Shown here piece after piece: positions 49,225-57,483 of a stretch of 64,000 nucleotides of DNA (position 1 is the stretch's first letter; every line of letters starts with the position of its first letter). The DNA is taken from positions 682,001-746,000 of the forward strand of contig OU015322.1 of the NCBI GenBank assembly GCA_907163225.1, in the 5' to 3' direction. The notes beneath the pieces were generated by a model. It did not search any database, had not been told where the DNA came from, and worked only from the letters and a program-made list of their open reading frames with translations. Position numbers and translations under genes: made by a program. The stretch is from an uncultured Rhodocyclaceae bacterium (lineage in GTDB: Bacteria; Pseudomonadota; Gammaproteobacteria; Burkholderiales; Rhodocyclaceae).

Positions 49225-49773
49225 ATGAACGATCTGACCCTTCTGCTGGCCGGCACCGCCGTGGTCATCTGGCTATCGAGAAAACCACTGCGCAAGCCCG
49301 GCAGTCATGGCTTTTATCGCTTCTTTGCCTGGGAGGCCATTCTCGGGCTAATAGTTTTGAATCATGGCATCTGGGGCGATGACCCCTATTCACCGCATCA
49401 GTTCACATCGTGGATGCTGATGCTGCTGAGCATTTTTCTGGTGGCCGAAGGCACCCGTACTCTGCGTCGTCACGGCGCGGCCAACGCCAAGCGCGACGAC
49501 GGCACTTTCTACGAATTCGAAAAAACCACCCAGGTCGTTTCGCGCGGCATTTTTGGCTACATTCGCCACCCGATGTATGCGTCGCTGCTGGCCCTGGCCT
49601 GGGGTGCCTACTTTCAGGATCCGAGCCTGCTCGGCACCTTTATCGCCGGCCTGGCCACGCTGTTCCTGTGGCTGACGGCCAAGGCCGACGAGCGCGAATG
49701 CATGGCCTACTTCGGTGCCGACTACGCAGACTACATGCAGCGCACCAAGCGCTTCATCCCCTTCCTACTCTGA
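49225..49773 (+). CDS. isoprenylcysteine carboxyl methyltransferase (ICMT) family membrane protein
   Basis: This 182-residue protein has about four transmembrane helices. The C-terminal GYIRHPMYASLLALAWG and KADERECMAYFGADYADYM are typical of ICMT/phospholipid methyltransferase-like proteins, where RHPMY binds SAM. Substrate is unknown. It starts 2 bp after the aminopeptidase stop and overlaps the convergent small secreted-protein gene by 9 bp. Confidence 0.8.
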   Translation: MNDLTLLLAGTAVVIWLSRKPLRKPGSHGFYRFFAWEAILGLIVLNHGIWGDDPYSPHQFTSWMLMLLSIFLVAEGTRTLRRHGAANAKRDDGTFYEFEKTTQVVSRGIFGYIRHPMYASLLALAWGAYFQDPSLLGTFIAGLATLFLWLTAKADERECMAYFGADYADYMQRTKRFIPFLL

Positions 49774-50100
49774 AACCGCCTTCACGCCCATCATTTCATT
49801 GCAGGTCGCCCGACCGAAGGTTTCCGCCTTCTTCGGGCTGGAGATCTGCGGTTCGGCATAAATGCGCCGGATGATGTGGTTGGTGATCCGCGCGCCGTCG
49901 CTGCCGTCCTCGTCAAAAAGCTTCATCGGCCGGCCCTTGTCGCGATTGTAGAAAGCCTGCAGGGCATGATCGCGGACGCGTTCACAGAAACGGATGCGCT
50001 GAGCGTCCGGCACGCTGTCATCAATCTGCCCGGAATGGCCGTGCGCCCACGCGCTGCCAGCCAACAGCAAGGTGATCAGGACCAGGCTAAAACGTTTCAT
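49765..50100 (-). CDS. small secreted protein
   Basis: This 111-residue protein has a signal peptide (MKRFSLVLITLLLAGSAWA) and a His-containing mature start. The mature part has two cysteines (FCERV and TCNEMM) that may form a disulphide. It follows a cytochrome c4-like gene with a 4-bp overlap, so it may act with it in the periplasm. No family recognised. Confidence 0.6.
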   Translation of the reverse strand: MKRFSLVLITLLLAGSAWAHGHSGQIDDSVPDAQRIRFCERVRDHALQAFYNRDKGRPMKLFDEDGSDGARITNHIIRRIYAEPQISSPKKAETFGRATCNEMMGVKAVSE

Positions 50101-50759
50101 TCTTTCGGCACCTGTATCGAGGTGAGGTAGGCCAGAATGTCCTGGATGTCTTGAGCCTTGAGCGCGTTCAGCAGGCCGACCGTACCCTCTTCGTCATGCG
50201 GCCGGTCGCCCTTCAGGTAAAGATCGACCTGGCGCTGCAAATAGTTGGTGTATTGCCCGACCAGCATCGGGAACATGCCGCGACCACGGCCGGTCTTGCC
50301 ATGACAGGCCGCGCACTGCTTTTGATAGATCTTCTCGCCGTTGGCCAGATCCCCCTCGGCCCGCGGGATGATCATCACCTTCTCCGCCATCAGCAGCTTG
50401 GTCAGCGCATCCTCCGTGCCGGTATAGGTCGGCATTTTGGTGTCCAGTTCGATAGCGGTCAGATAGGCAGCGATGTCCTTGATATCCGCATCCGACAGCT
50501 CGCGTTCCTGCGTGTAGGGAAACATCGGGATATTTACCCGAGTCCGCGAGCGAAAGTTTTTCAGCTGGCTTTCGATGTATTTGACCTGTTGGCCAGCAAT
50601 GCGCGGATACTCGCCTTTTTTGCCGCCCTGACCGTTGTCGCTGTGACATGCGGCGCAGGTACCGTTGATTTCCTTGCCTTTTTCGAGGTCGACCGCAACG
50701 ACCGACTGGCTGGCAACCAGCACGATGGCAAAGAAGGCAAAACGCAGGGAATTCAGCAT
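50097..50759 (-). CDS. di-heme cytochrome c (c4-like)
   Basis: The 220-residue periplasmic cytochrome has a signal peptide (ends about SVVA) and two CAACH heme motifs in two similar halves, each followed by a distal Met region (PMFPY, GMFPM). c4 cytochromes shuttle electrons from bc1 to oxidases or reductases. The ATG at 50759 is chosen for a standard signal peptide. A repeat copy encodes VVAVDLEKGK at the signal-peptide/mature boundary. It is divergent from the RegB-type kinase. Confidence 0.9.
   Translation of the reverse strand: MLNSLRFAFFAIVLVASQSVVAVDLEKGKEINGTCAACHSDNGQGGKKGEYPRIAGQQVKYIESQLKNFRSRTRVNIPMFPYTQERELSDADIKDIAAYLTAIELDTKMPTYTGTEDALTKLLMAEKVMIIPRAEGDLANGEKIYQKQCAACHGKTGRGRGMFPMLVGQYTNYLQRQVDLYLKGDRPHDEEGTVGLLNALKAQDIQDILAYLTSIQVPKE
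50667..50700 (-). repeat. uptake-signal-like repeat, copy 17
   Basis: GTTGCGGTCGACC, then GAAAAA and GAAATC. In the cytochrome c4-like gene, sense. Confidence 0.7.
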
Positions 50760-50844
50760 GCAAAGCACTCCGGATAGGGATGCGGCGAATTGTCGCATCT
50801 CTCAAGCGTCTGAAAATTGACACAAATCACGCATAATCCGGCTC

Positions 50845-52104
50845 ATGCTACTCGCCAATTGCACCACGGAGAATACCGACCACCTGGCCAACCTGCGCCG
50901 CCTGGTCGGTGGGCGATGGGTGGTACTGGCCGTTTTGGCGCAACTGATCATGATGGGGCCCGGCCTGCTGGAAATTCCGGTGCCGCAGGTGCCGCTGCTC
51001 GGCATCGTCGCCATCGCCGGATTCTTCAACGCCTTTGCACAATGGCGGATTGCCCGTTCAAAAACAGCTTCGGCTGGCGAGTTGTTCAGTCACCTGTTAT
51101 TCGACATCGGCCTGCTGAGCGCCATCGTCTTTCTCAGTGGCGGCGCGGCAAATCCACTCGTTTCATTGCTTCTCCCGCCGGTTGCGATTGCCGCACTGAC
51201 GCTCCCGGCCCGCTGCGTAACCATCATCGTAAGTGTTGCCATCGCCGCCTACTCTCTGCTGATGGTCTATTACCTGCCGCTGCCTATGGCGGATGCCACC
51301 CGCGCAACGCGCATTCACCTGGGCGGCATGTGGTTGATTTTTGTCGTGTCGGCGGTACTGATCGGCTGGCTCATCGTGCGCACAACCCGGGTCATCCGGG
51401 CGCGTGACGCTGAACTGGCCACCGCCCGCGAACAGGCGCTGCGAGACGAACGGATCATGGCCATGGGTACGCTGGCTGCCGGTGCAGCCCACGAACTCGG
51501 CACACCACTGGGCACCATGGCCCTGCTCGCCGGCGAACTGGCCAATGACGCCAGCCTGAGTGCCCCGGTACGCGAAGACATCGCCCTGCTCCGCCAACAA
51601 ATTGGCGTCTGCAAGGAAATCATTACCGGGCTGTCGCGCCGGGCCGGTGCCGAGCGACTTGAAAGTGCACCGCTGCAACCGGCCGACCGCTGGCTTGATC
51701 AGTTGCGCCAACACTGGCACGCGGCCCGTCCCCAGGCCAGTAGCCGGTTGATCATCGCCAGCGATGGTGACGCACCGGAGATCGTTGCCGACCCGAGGCT
51801 GGAGCAAGCCGTACTCAATCTGTTGAACAATGCAGCCAACGCCACGCCGATTCCGCTGGAACTCCGCCTCGCCTGGGCCACCAGCGATATTTGCATCGAC
51901 ATCCGCGACCGCGGCCCGGGCTTTCCGCCAGACGTGTTGGCTGAGGGCGGTCGAAGCAGTTTTCCGCCCCACGAACGCGGCAGCGGCGTCGGTCTGATGC
52001 TGACCCGCAGCGCGATTGAGCAGCTTGGCGGCACGCTGACTCTCTCCAATCCAGAAGAAGGCGGCGCCCTTGTCCGCATTGAATTGCCACGGAAGCAACC
52101 ATGA
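50845..52104 (+). CDS. regB: RegB/PrrB-type redox-sensing histidine kinase
   Basis: This 419-residue kinase has six transmembrane helices (to about 180) with SGGAANPL matching the RegB quinone-binding GGxxNP motif. The H-box is His216 in AAGAAHELGTPLGT, and QIGVCKEII has a Cys in the dimerisation domain where RegB has its redox cysteine. The HATPase domain (GSGVGLML) follows. RegB/PrrB sense quinone redox state and, with RegA, control aerobic/anaerobic respiration. It overlaps regA by 4 bp. Confidence 0.9.
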   Translation: MLLANCTTENTDHLANLRRLVGGRWVVLAVLAQLIMMGPGLLEIPVPQVPLLGIVAIAGFFNAFAQWRIARSKTASAGELFSHLLFDIGLLSAIVFLSGGAANPLVSLLLPPVAIAALTLPARCVTIIVSVAIAAYSLLMVYYLPLPMADATRATRIHLGGMWLIFVVSAVLIGWLIVRTTRVIRARDAELATAREQALRDERIMAMGTLAAGAAHELGTPLGTMALLAGELANDASLSAPVREDIALLRQQIGVCKEIITGLSRRAGAERLESAPLQPADRWLDQLRQHWHAARPQASSRLIIASDGDAPEIVADPRLEQAVLNLLNNAANATPIPLELRLAWATSDICIDIRDRGPGFPPDVLAEGGRSSFPPHERGSGVGLMLTRSAIEQLGGTLTLSNPEEGGALVRIELPRKQP

Positions 52105-52634
52105 ACGAATCAACGCTGGTCATCGACGACGACCCGAGTTTCAACGCCATTCTGGTCCGCACCCTGGAACGCCGCGGCCACCTAGCCCAAGGGGCTTTGA
52201 ACACGGCATCGGCACTACTGGCCGCCCGCGAAATGCGAGCCGGGCGCGTCGTGCTAGACCTCAATCTGAATGGCAGTTCCGGCCTGGCACTGATCCCGCA
52301 GTTGCTGGCCATCAATCCCGATTGCCGCATCGTTGTCCTGACCGGCTATGCCAGCATTGCCACTGCTGTCGACGCCGTCAAGCTCGGCGCAATTCAATAC
52401 CTCGCCAAACCGGTTGAAATCGAGGCCATCCTGGCGGCCTTCGACGATGACGGCGAACCCGACTTCGACGTCATGGCGTCGGATGAACCGCTATCGGTCG
52501 ATCGCCTGGAGTGGGAACATATCCAGCGCGTACTCAACGAAAACGATGGCAACATTTCAGCCACCGCCCGCGCCCTTAAAATGCACCGGCGCACACTGCA
52601 ACGCAAACTGTCCAAAAGACCGGTCAAGACCTGA
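52101..52634 (+). CDS. regA: RegA/PrrA-type response regulator
   Basis: The 177-residue regulator has a receiver (IDDDPSFN, phospho-acceptor Asp53 in VLDLNLNG, AKPVE) and a C-terminal Fis-like helix-turn-helix (NISATARALKMHRRTLQRKL), the RegA signature. It binds DNA and may control the nos and cytochrome genes nearby, which is inferred from role and proximity. Confidence 0.93.
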   Translation: MNESTLVIDDDPSFNAILVRTLERRGHLAQGALNTASALLAAREMRAGRVVLDLNLNGSSGLALIPQLLAINPDCRIVVLTGYASIATAVDAVKLGAIQYLAKPVEIEAILAAFDDDGEPDFDVMASDEPLSVDRLEWEHIQRVLNENDGNISATARALKMHRRTLQRKLSKRPVKT

Positions 52635-52892
52635 TACCCGGTTTGCCCGTTTTGGCCATTTTTTCCGGTTGACCGCAGCACTACCCCCCAGGCACGAGAT
52701 ACCGACGCTTGATGCCCCCTGAAATCGGCTCGGCATTTTCGCAAAGCGCCGGATGAGCGCGCCTGAAGCAGAGGCCGGACAACACCACACTTGATCTGGA
52801 TCAACTGGCGTTTTCACCGCGCGTTTAAAGTCAGAGGTTATTTTGCCCGCCCGGTTCAGTTGCCGGTTCCGTAGTCCATCGGAATATCCACC
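52635..52892. other. 258-bp intergenic with repeat copy
   Basis: It holds one near-consensus dispersed repeat (52648-52680), starting 13 bp after regA. No hairpin terminator or small ORF with a ribosome-binding site is evident. Confidence 0.4.
52648..52680 (-). repeat. uptake-signal-like repeat, copy 18
   Basis: TGCTGCGGTCAACCGG, then AAAAAA and CAAAAC. Intergenic after regA. Confidence 0.85.
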
Positions 52893-55538
52893 TTGCGCAT
52901 CGCCGAACCCCAGAATAACGCTCACCAGTCGGCCTTCGCCTCACCCGCCCCGTGGCGATGGCTGGCGCTGGCATTGGTGGTGGTAACCGTTATCCTGACC
53001 ACCGTGGCCTATCAGCTCAACCTCGCTCAGCACGAGCGCCGCGAGCTTGCCCGTTTGCAGACGATAGCCACCTTCAAGGTTGAGCAAATCGTTAGCTGGC
53101 ATGCCGAACGCATGGGCGATGCCGAGCTGCTGAAAAGACGCAGCCACCTTGCGGGCATGATTGCAACATGGATCAAGCAGCGCGACACGGCCGCATGGCG
53201 CGATATTCAGTCCCGCCTGGACGATTACCGAACCATCCATGGCTATCGCAGCATTATGCTGCTCGACGCCAGCGGCCAGGTTTTCGGTGAACATGGGGAA
53301 AGCAACGGGGCACCAGCGCCAGGATTACTCACCGCGGTTCGGCAGGCCATTTCCACAGGCAACGCAGTCGGTTCTGACCTCTATCCAAGCACCACACCCA
53401 ATTCATCGCCCCAAATTGCCTTTATCGCGCCGCTGCAGCTCCCCGATGGCGGCCCCGTGATAGCCATCGCGCTGGTATCGGCTGCTGATCAATACCTCTA
53501 CCCCCTCATTCAGTCCTGGCCAGTCCCCAGCAACAGTGCGGAATCCCTCCTCTTCCGCCGCGATGGCAACGACGTGCTTTACATCAACGACCTTCGTTTC
53601 AAGAAGGACGCAGCATTGAAATTTCGCCTGCCAGCTGACACCCCCGGTCTCATTGCCGGTCAATCGCTGCGCGGCGAGGCGGCTACCGGCAGCATCATCA
53701 AAGGCCCCGACTACCGCGGCGTTTCCGCCATCGGATTTGTCGAGAAAATTGGCGACACAGGCTGGCATCTGGTCGTCAAGCAGGATCAGTCCGAGATCCT
53801 CGACACCGCCAACCGCGAAGGCGTCGGGATCGCCCTGGTCGGCGCCGGGTTGTTGTTAGCCGCACTGGCCATCCTGCGCAGCCTGCGCGACCGCCAGCAG
53901 TTGCTGCTGGCAAAGGTGAGCCAGATGGCGCAGACCGAACACTGGCGACTCCTCAGCATGCTGGAGGCCATTGCCGACAACACCACCGATGCCTTTTTCG
54001 TCAAGGACGAGCAGGGTCGCTACCTGCTCGCCAACCCAGCCTGCCTGAAGGATCTGGGAAAGCCGGCGGAGCAGGTTCTTGGCCACGATGACACGACCCT
54101 GTTTCCGGCGCGTGATGCTGCCGTGATTATGAGCAACGAGCGCCGCCTGCTTCAGGAAAACCAGGTCGAAACCTTCGAAGAGAACGTCACGACGCCGGCT
54201 GGCCTTGTAACCTACCTGTCCACCAAGGGCCCCTTGCGCGATGCGTCGGGGGCGCTGATTGGCACCTTCGGCGTGGCGCGCGATGTCACCGAACGCAAGA
54301 AAAATTTCGAAGAACTTGAGCAGCATCGTCATCATCTGGAAGAACTGGTGTTGACGCGTACCCACGAACTGGCCGAAGCCAAGACGGCGGCAGAATCAGC
54401 CAATCACGCCAAAAGCGAGTTCCTGGCCAATATGAGCCACGAAATCCGGACACCGTTGAATGGCATTCTCGGCATGGCCTACCTGATGCGGAGCGAAGGA
54501 CTGACCCCGACCCAGACGGGGCAACTGGACAAGATTGCGGCATCTGGCAAGCACCTGTTGTCCGTCATCAATGACATCCTCGATCTCTCGAAAATCGAAG
54601 CCGGGCGGCTTTCGCTGGAAGAGGCAGATTTCAACCTCGCTGAAATGATGGAACGCATTGAGGCCGTGATTGGCGAGTCAGCCCGGGCCAAGGGCCTGGT
54701 CTTCACCCACCATGTTTCCAGCCTGCCGGAAGCGCTCCATGGCGATGCCGCAAGACTCTCGCAGGCGCTGGTCAATTTCCTCGGCAATGCCGTCAAATTC
54801 ACCGAGCAAGGCAAAATTTCCCTGACCGGGCGAGTACTTGATGAAGCCGCCGACAGCTATTTGCTGCGCTTTGACATCAGCGATACCGGCATCGGCATCT
54901 CGACCGAGCAGCAACACCGCCTGTTCACCGCCTTCGAGCAAGCCGATAACTCAACCTCGCGCAAATACGGCGGTACCGGGCTGGGCCTGGCCATTACCCG
55001 CCACATCGCTGAAATGATGGGCGGTGAGGTCGGGGTCGTTAGCGCCCAAGGGCAAGGCAGCACCTTTTACATAACCGTTCGGCTGGGCAAGGGATCGGCT
55101 CACGGGGCGTCTACCAGCATGTCCCTGGCTGACGCCATCGCCAGACTTCAGACGCATCAAGGCCGGCGCGTGCTGGTCGCCGAAGACGAACCGATCAATC
55201 AGGAAGTTGCGCGAATATTGCTCGAAGACGTGGGGCTGGCTGTAGATATCGCCAGCAATGGGCTGGAAGCGCTGCGCATGATCCAGCAAAACGCATACGA
55301 CCTGGTTTTGATGGACATGCAAATGCCGGAAATGGACGGTCTGGAAGCCACCCGTAAAATCCGGGAGCTAAGCCAGTGCCGGAATATTCCCATCCTCGCC
55401 ATGACAGCGAATGCGCTGACCGAGGTTCGGGATACCTGCCTTTTGGCCGGCATGAACGATTTCATCACCAAACCGGTCGAGCCTGAATTGCTCTACGCAA
55501 CCCTGGGAAACTGGCTTACAGCCACCAGCCAGCGCTGA
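52893..55538 (+). CDS. hybrid sensor histidine kinase (periplasmic sensor, PAS, receiver)
   Basis: The 881-residue protein has an N-terminal transmembrane helix (about 20-42), a periplasmic sensor domain (about 45-310), a second helix (about 312-332), PAS (about 350-470), coiled coil, HisKA with [11 protein letters not shown], HATPase (GTGLGLAIT) and a receiver (VAEDEP, LMDMQMP). The predicted start is TTG at 52893. Kinase and receiver resemble the 7TMR-DISM hybrid kinase at 19.4-22.4 kb, suggesting duplication with sensor swap. Confidence 0.88.
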   Translation: MRIAEPQNNAHQSAFASPAPWRWLALALVVVTVILTTVAYQLNLAQHERRELARLQTIATFKVEQIVSWHAERMGDAELLKRRSHLAGMIATWIKQRDTAAWRDIQSRLDDYRTIHGYRSIMLLDASGQVFGEHGESNGAPAPGLLTAVRQAISTGNAVGSDLYPSTTPNSSPQIAFIAPLQLPDGGPVIAIALVSAADQYLYPLIQSWPVPSNSAESLLFRRDGNDVLYINDLRFKKDAALKFRLPADTPGLIAGQSLRGEAATGSIIKGPDYRGVSAIGFVEKIGDTGWHLVVKQDQSEILDTANREGVGIALVGAGLLLAALAILRSLRDRQQLLLAKVSQMAQTEHWRLLSMLEAIADNTTDAFFVKDEQGRYLLANPACLKDLGKPAEQVLGHDDTTLFPARDAAVIMSNERRLLQENQVETFEENVTTPAGLVTYLSTKGPLRDASGALIGTFGVARDVTERKKNFEELEQHRHHLEELVLTRTHELAEAKTAAESANHAKSEFLANMSHEIRTPLNGILGMAYLMRSEGLTPTQTGQLDKIAASGKHLLSVINDILDLSKIEAGRLSLEEADFNLAEMMERIEAVIGESARAKGLVFTHHVSSLPEALHGDAARLSQALVNFLGNAVKFTEQGKISLTGRVLDEAADSYLLRFDISDTGIGISTEQQHRLFTAFEQADNSTSRKYGGTGLGLAITRHIAEMMGGEVGVVSAQGQGSTFYITVRLGKGSAHGASTSMSLADAIARLQTHQGRRVLVAEDEPINQEVARILLEDVGLAVDIASNGLEALRMIQQNAYDLVLMDMQMPEMDGLEATRKIRELSQCRNIPILAMTANALTEVRDTCLLAGMNDFITKPVEPELLYATLGNWLTATSQR

Positions 55539-55608
55539 CGAGAACCCAGCGGGAGAGATTTCGGTTTTTCCGCAAGCCGACGGAACGGCCGGTCGCGGCC
55601 TGCGTGGC

Positions 55609-55686
55609 TCAGGCCAGAAACGAATAAAGCAGCAGGACGAAAATCAGGACAAAGAGAACCATGAACATGGTTTTAGTCCATTTCAC
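55609..55686 (-). CDS. possible 25-residue single-helix membrane peptide
   Basis: Starting at a GTG (55686), the minus strand encodes 25 residues: a short KWTKT start and a 19-residue hydrophobic helix (FMVLFVLIFVLLLYSFLA) ending at TGA 55611-55609. Such short helices occur as cytochrome oxidase or copper-protein accessory peptides. It lies beyond the PCuAC gene in the same direction. The start falls in a dispersed repeat and no ribosome-binding site is visible, so it is tentative. Confidence 0.3.
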   Translation of the reverse strand: MKWTKTMFMVLFVLIFVLLLYSFLA

Positions 55687-55702
55687 CCGGTTGACCGCAA
55701 CA
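55669..55702 (-). repeat. uptake-signal-like repeat, copy 19 (left arm of inverted pair)
   Basis: TGTTGCGGTCAACCGG, then GAAAT and TAAAAC. Head-to-head with copy 20. Confidence 0.8.
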
Positions 55703-55719
55703 TTCCACGGTCAACCGGA
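55688..55719. terminator. hairpin made by inverted repeat pair
   Basis: CCGGTTGACCG and CGGTCAACCGG form a perfect 11-bp stem with a 10-nt loop, with an A run on the right side. It lies between the convergent hybrid-kinase and pcuC genes, so it may terminate one or both. Confidence 0.6.
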
Positions 55720-55737
55720 AAAATCAGGCAAATTTCA
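55706..55737 (+). repeat. uptake-signal-like repeat, copy 20 (right arm of inverted pair)
   Basis: CACGGTCAACCGG, then AAAAAT and AAATTTCA. Its AT tract overlaps the pcuC stop codon. Confidence 0.85.
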
Positions 55738-56202
55738 ATGTTTGTGGTCCATGGCTGGCGGCATGCCACCGGCCATCGGACGAACGACTTTGGCATCGAC
55801 TTGCTTGGTGCTGCCGTCGTCGAAGCTCAGGGTAATCGGCACGACGTCACCTTCCTTCATCGGTGCCTTGAGGTCGATGAGCATGACATGCAGACCACCC
55901 GGCTTAAGCACGGCTTCACCCTTGGCCTTGACGTCGATGGCCGGCACCGGGCGCATTTTCATGACGCCGCCTTCGTTGAGATGGGTGTGCAGCTCGGTGA
56001 CTTTGGAGGCCGGGTTGTCGGCCTTGAGGACTTTGACGTCCTTGTCGCCGTTGTTCTTGATCACCATGAAGGCGCCGGTTGCCGGCGCGTTGGGCGGCGC
56101 CAGGCGAACGTAGGGGTCCTGCACGGAAACGTTGTCGGCGGCACCGGCAAATACGCCGGCAGAAAACATCAGGCTGGCGGCAAGCAGGGACAGTTGTTTC
56201 AT
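55735..56202 (-). CDS. pcuC: periplasmic Cu(I) chaperone PCuAC
   Basis: The 155-residue protein has a signal peptide (MKQLSLLAASLMFSAGVFA) and the PCuAC copper motif H(M)x10Mx21HxM around TELHTHLNEGGVMKM and LHVMLIDL. It delivers copper to SCO proteins and Cu-A sites. It is followed by a repeat copy overlapping its stop codon. The operon also holds SCO and a FixH-like protein and is divergent from nosZ. Confidence 0.92.
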   Translation of the reverse strand: MKQLSLLAASLMFSAGVFAGAADNVSVQDPYVRLAPPNAPATGAFMVIKNNGDKDVKVLKADNPASKVTELHTHLNEGGVMKMRPVPAIDVKAKGEAVLKPGGLHVMLIDLKAPMKEGDVVPITLSFDDGSTKQVDAKVVRPMAGGMPPAMDHKH

Positions 56203-56214
56203 GGAAATGCTCCT

Positions 56215-56814
56215 TCAGGGTTTCAAATATTTTCGGATGGCGACGACAACCTGATCAGGCGGTGTGGCGTGGGCCATCTTGCCGGCCAACTGGCCATCGG
56301 GGGCGACGATGAATGTCTCGGCCGAATGATCAACGACATAACCGCCACCCGCCGTTTCCACCTTCTGCTCGGCATAGAACACGCCGTAGCGTTTGGCAAT
56401 CTCGGCAATGACTCCCGGCGACCCTGTCACGCCCACAATGGCCGGGTGGAAAAACTCGACGTATTCCTTCAAACGGGCCGGGGTATCGCGCTTCGGATCG
56501 ACTGACACAAAGATCATCGCGACGCGGGCCTGCTCCTCGGGACTGAGCTGCTTCAGGCCCTCCGCAGTCGCCGCCAGGGAAGTCGGGCAGATATCCGGGC
56601 AATAGGTATAGCCAAAATAAACCAGCACCAGCTTGCCGCCGTAATCCTTCAGGGACACCGGGCCGTTGGCCGATTGCAAGGTGAAATCACCGCCCTCCGC
56701 AATGATCGCTTTGGGTAGCTGCCTTTCTGGCATTTCCGGATGCCAGAAAAAAAATACACCGGCGATCAGCAAGGCCAGCGCGCCAGCCAGTATTGTCAAA
56801 ACACGTTCTGACAT
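56215..56814 (-). CDS. SCO1/SenC family copper/thiol protein
   Basis: The 199-residue protein has an N-terminal membrane anchor (about 5-22) and a thioredoxin fold with the copper-binding YTYCPDICPTSLA and DHSAETFIV (distal His). SCO proteins insert copper into Cu-A sites or reduce the thiols. It lies 12 bp before pcuC. Proximity to nosZ suggests it serves the Cu-A site of N2O reductase. Confidence 0.93.
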   Translation of the reverse strand: MSERVLTILAGALALLIAGVFFFWHPEMPERQLPKAIIAEGGDFTLQSANGPVSLKDYGGKLVLVYFGYTYCPDICPTSLAATAEGLKQLSPEEQARVAMIFVSVDPKRDTPARLKEYVEFFHPAIVGVTGSPGVIAEIAKRYGVFYAEQKVETAGGGYVVDHSAETFIVAPDGQLAGKMAHATPPDQVVVAIRKYLKP

Positions 56815-56815
56815 A

Positions 56816-57286
56816 TTAATTGTGCTCCCCGGTCGAAAAGCGATACGGGATAGCGATCCGCTCGCTACCGGATTCGACCAGCACAGTTGCCTGCCAATCC
56901 ATATGGCCGGTAATGCAGACCGGCAACGTCACTTCGGCGGCGTAAAGCCCCTCGCCGCGCGCTGCCAGTTGCGGCCGATTCAACCCCATATTCATGTCGA
57001 TGCCGGCGAAATCAACCTCGACACGCGTCGGCGAAAAACCGCTCGTCGTGACCTGCACCTCGAACGGCTTGACCAGCGGTACCGGGCGCGTGGCCATCGC
57101 CAACTGGATTTTGCCGCCGGATGGCAACACCACGCTACAGGCCTCGCGCTGCAAATTACAGACCGGATCAGGCTGAATGGTGACGTCAGCCTTGGGCAGC
57201 AACATCGGCGACATTTTGTAGCCGACAACAACAACCAGCGCGATCAGCTCCAGGCCAATCACGTCCATCAGTATTTTCTTATTCAC
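56816..57286 (-). CDS. FixH-like membrane-anchored protein
   Basis: This 156-residue protein has one N-terminal helix (about 8-25) and an Ig-like periplasmic domain with two early Cys (CNLQREAC), a conserved FAGIDMNMGLNRP and LPVCITGHMDW. It resembles FixH/YtkA-like proteins for copper-oxidase assembly. It is the first gene of the operon with SCO and PCuAC, giving three copper-delivery candidates in a row next to nosZ. Confidence 0.65.
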   Translation of the reverse strand: MNKKILMDVIGLELIALVVVVGYKMSPMLLPKADVTIQPDPVCNLQREACSVVLPSGGKIQLAMATRPVPLVKPFEVQVTTSGFSPTRVEVDFAGIDMNMGLNRPQLAARGEGLYAAEVTLPVCITGHMDWQATVLVESGSERIAIPYRFSTGEHN

Positions 57287-57483
57287 AAGTTGAATTCAAG
57301 GTCTTCAGGCTTTTTTGACGAACCATTTTCGCTGATATGGCGCATTTGAATTTAGCAGAGATCAATTCTTTCATATCCGGTGCGGCATACAGTGTGCGGC
57401 ATATTGTCGCAGTGGCATTTTGTCGCAGGCGATGATGGGGGGAATAGAAGTTCTGACTTCTGGTATTCATGGGAGAAATCGAG
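57287..57483. promoter_or_regulatory. divergent nosZ/copper-operon intergenic region
   Basis: These 197 bp separate the divergent operons. I looked for an FNR/NnrR site (TTGAT-N4-ATCAA) and found only TTGAATTTAGCAGAGATCAA at about 57350, whose half-sites are too far apart. GGGAGAAATCGAG is the nosZ ribosome-binding site. Confidence 0.4.

Noticed and set aside
57345..57370. FNR-like TTGA...TCAA near nosZ
   Set aside because: Half-sites are spaced too far apart for FNR/NnrR.
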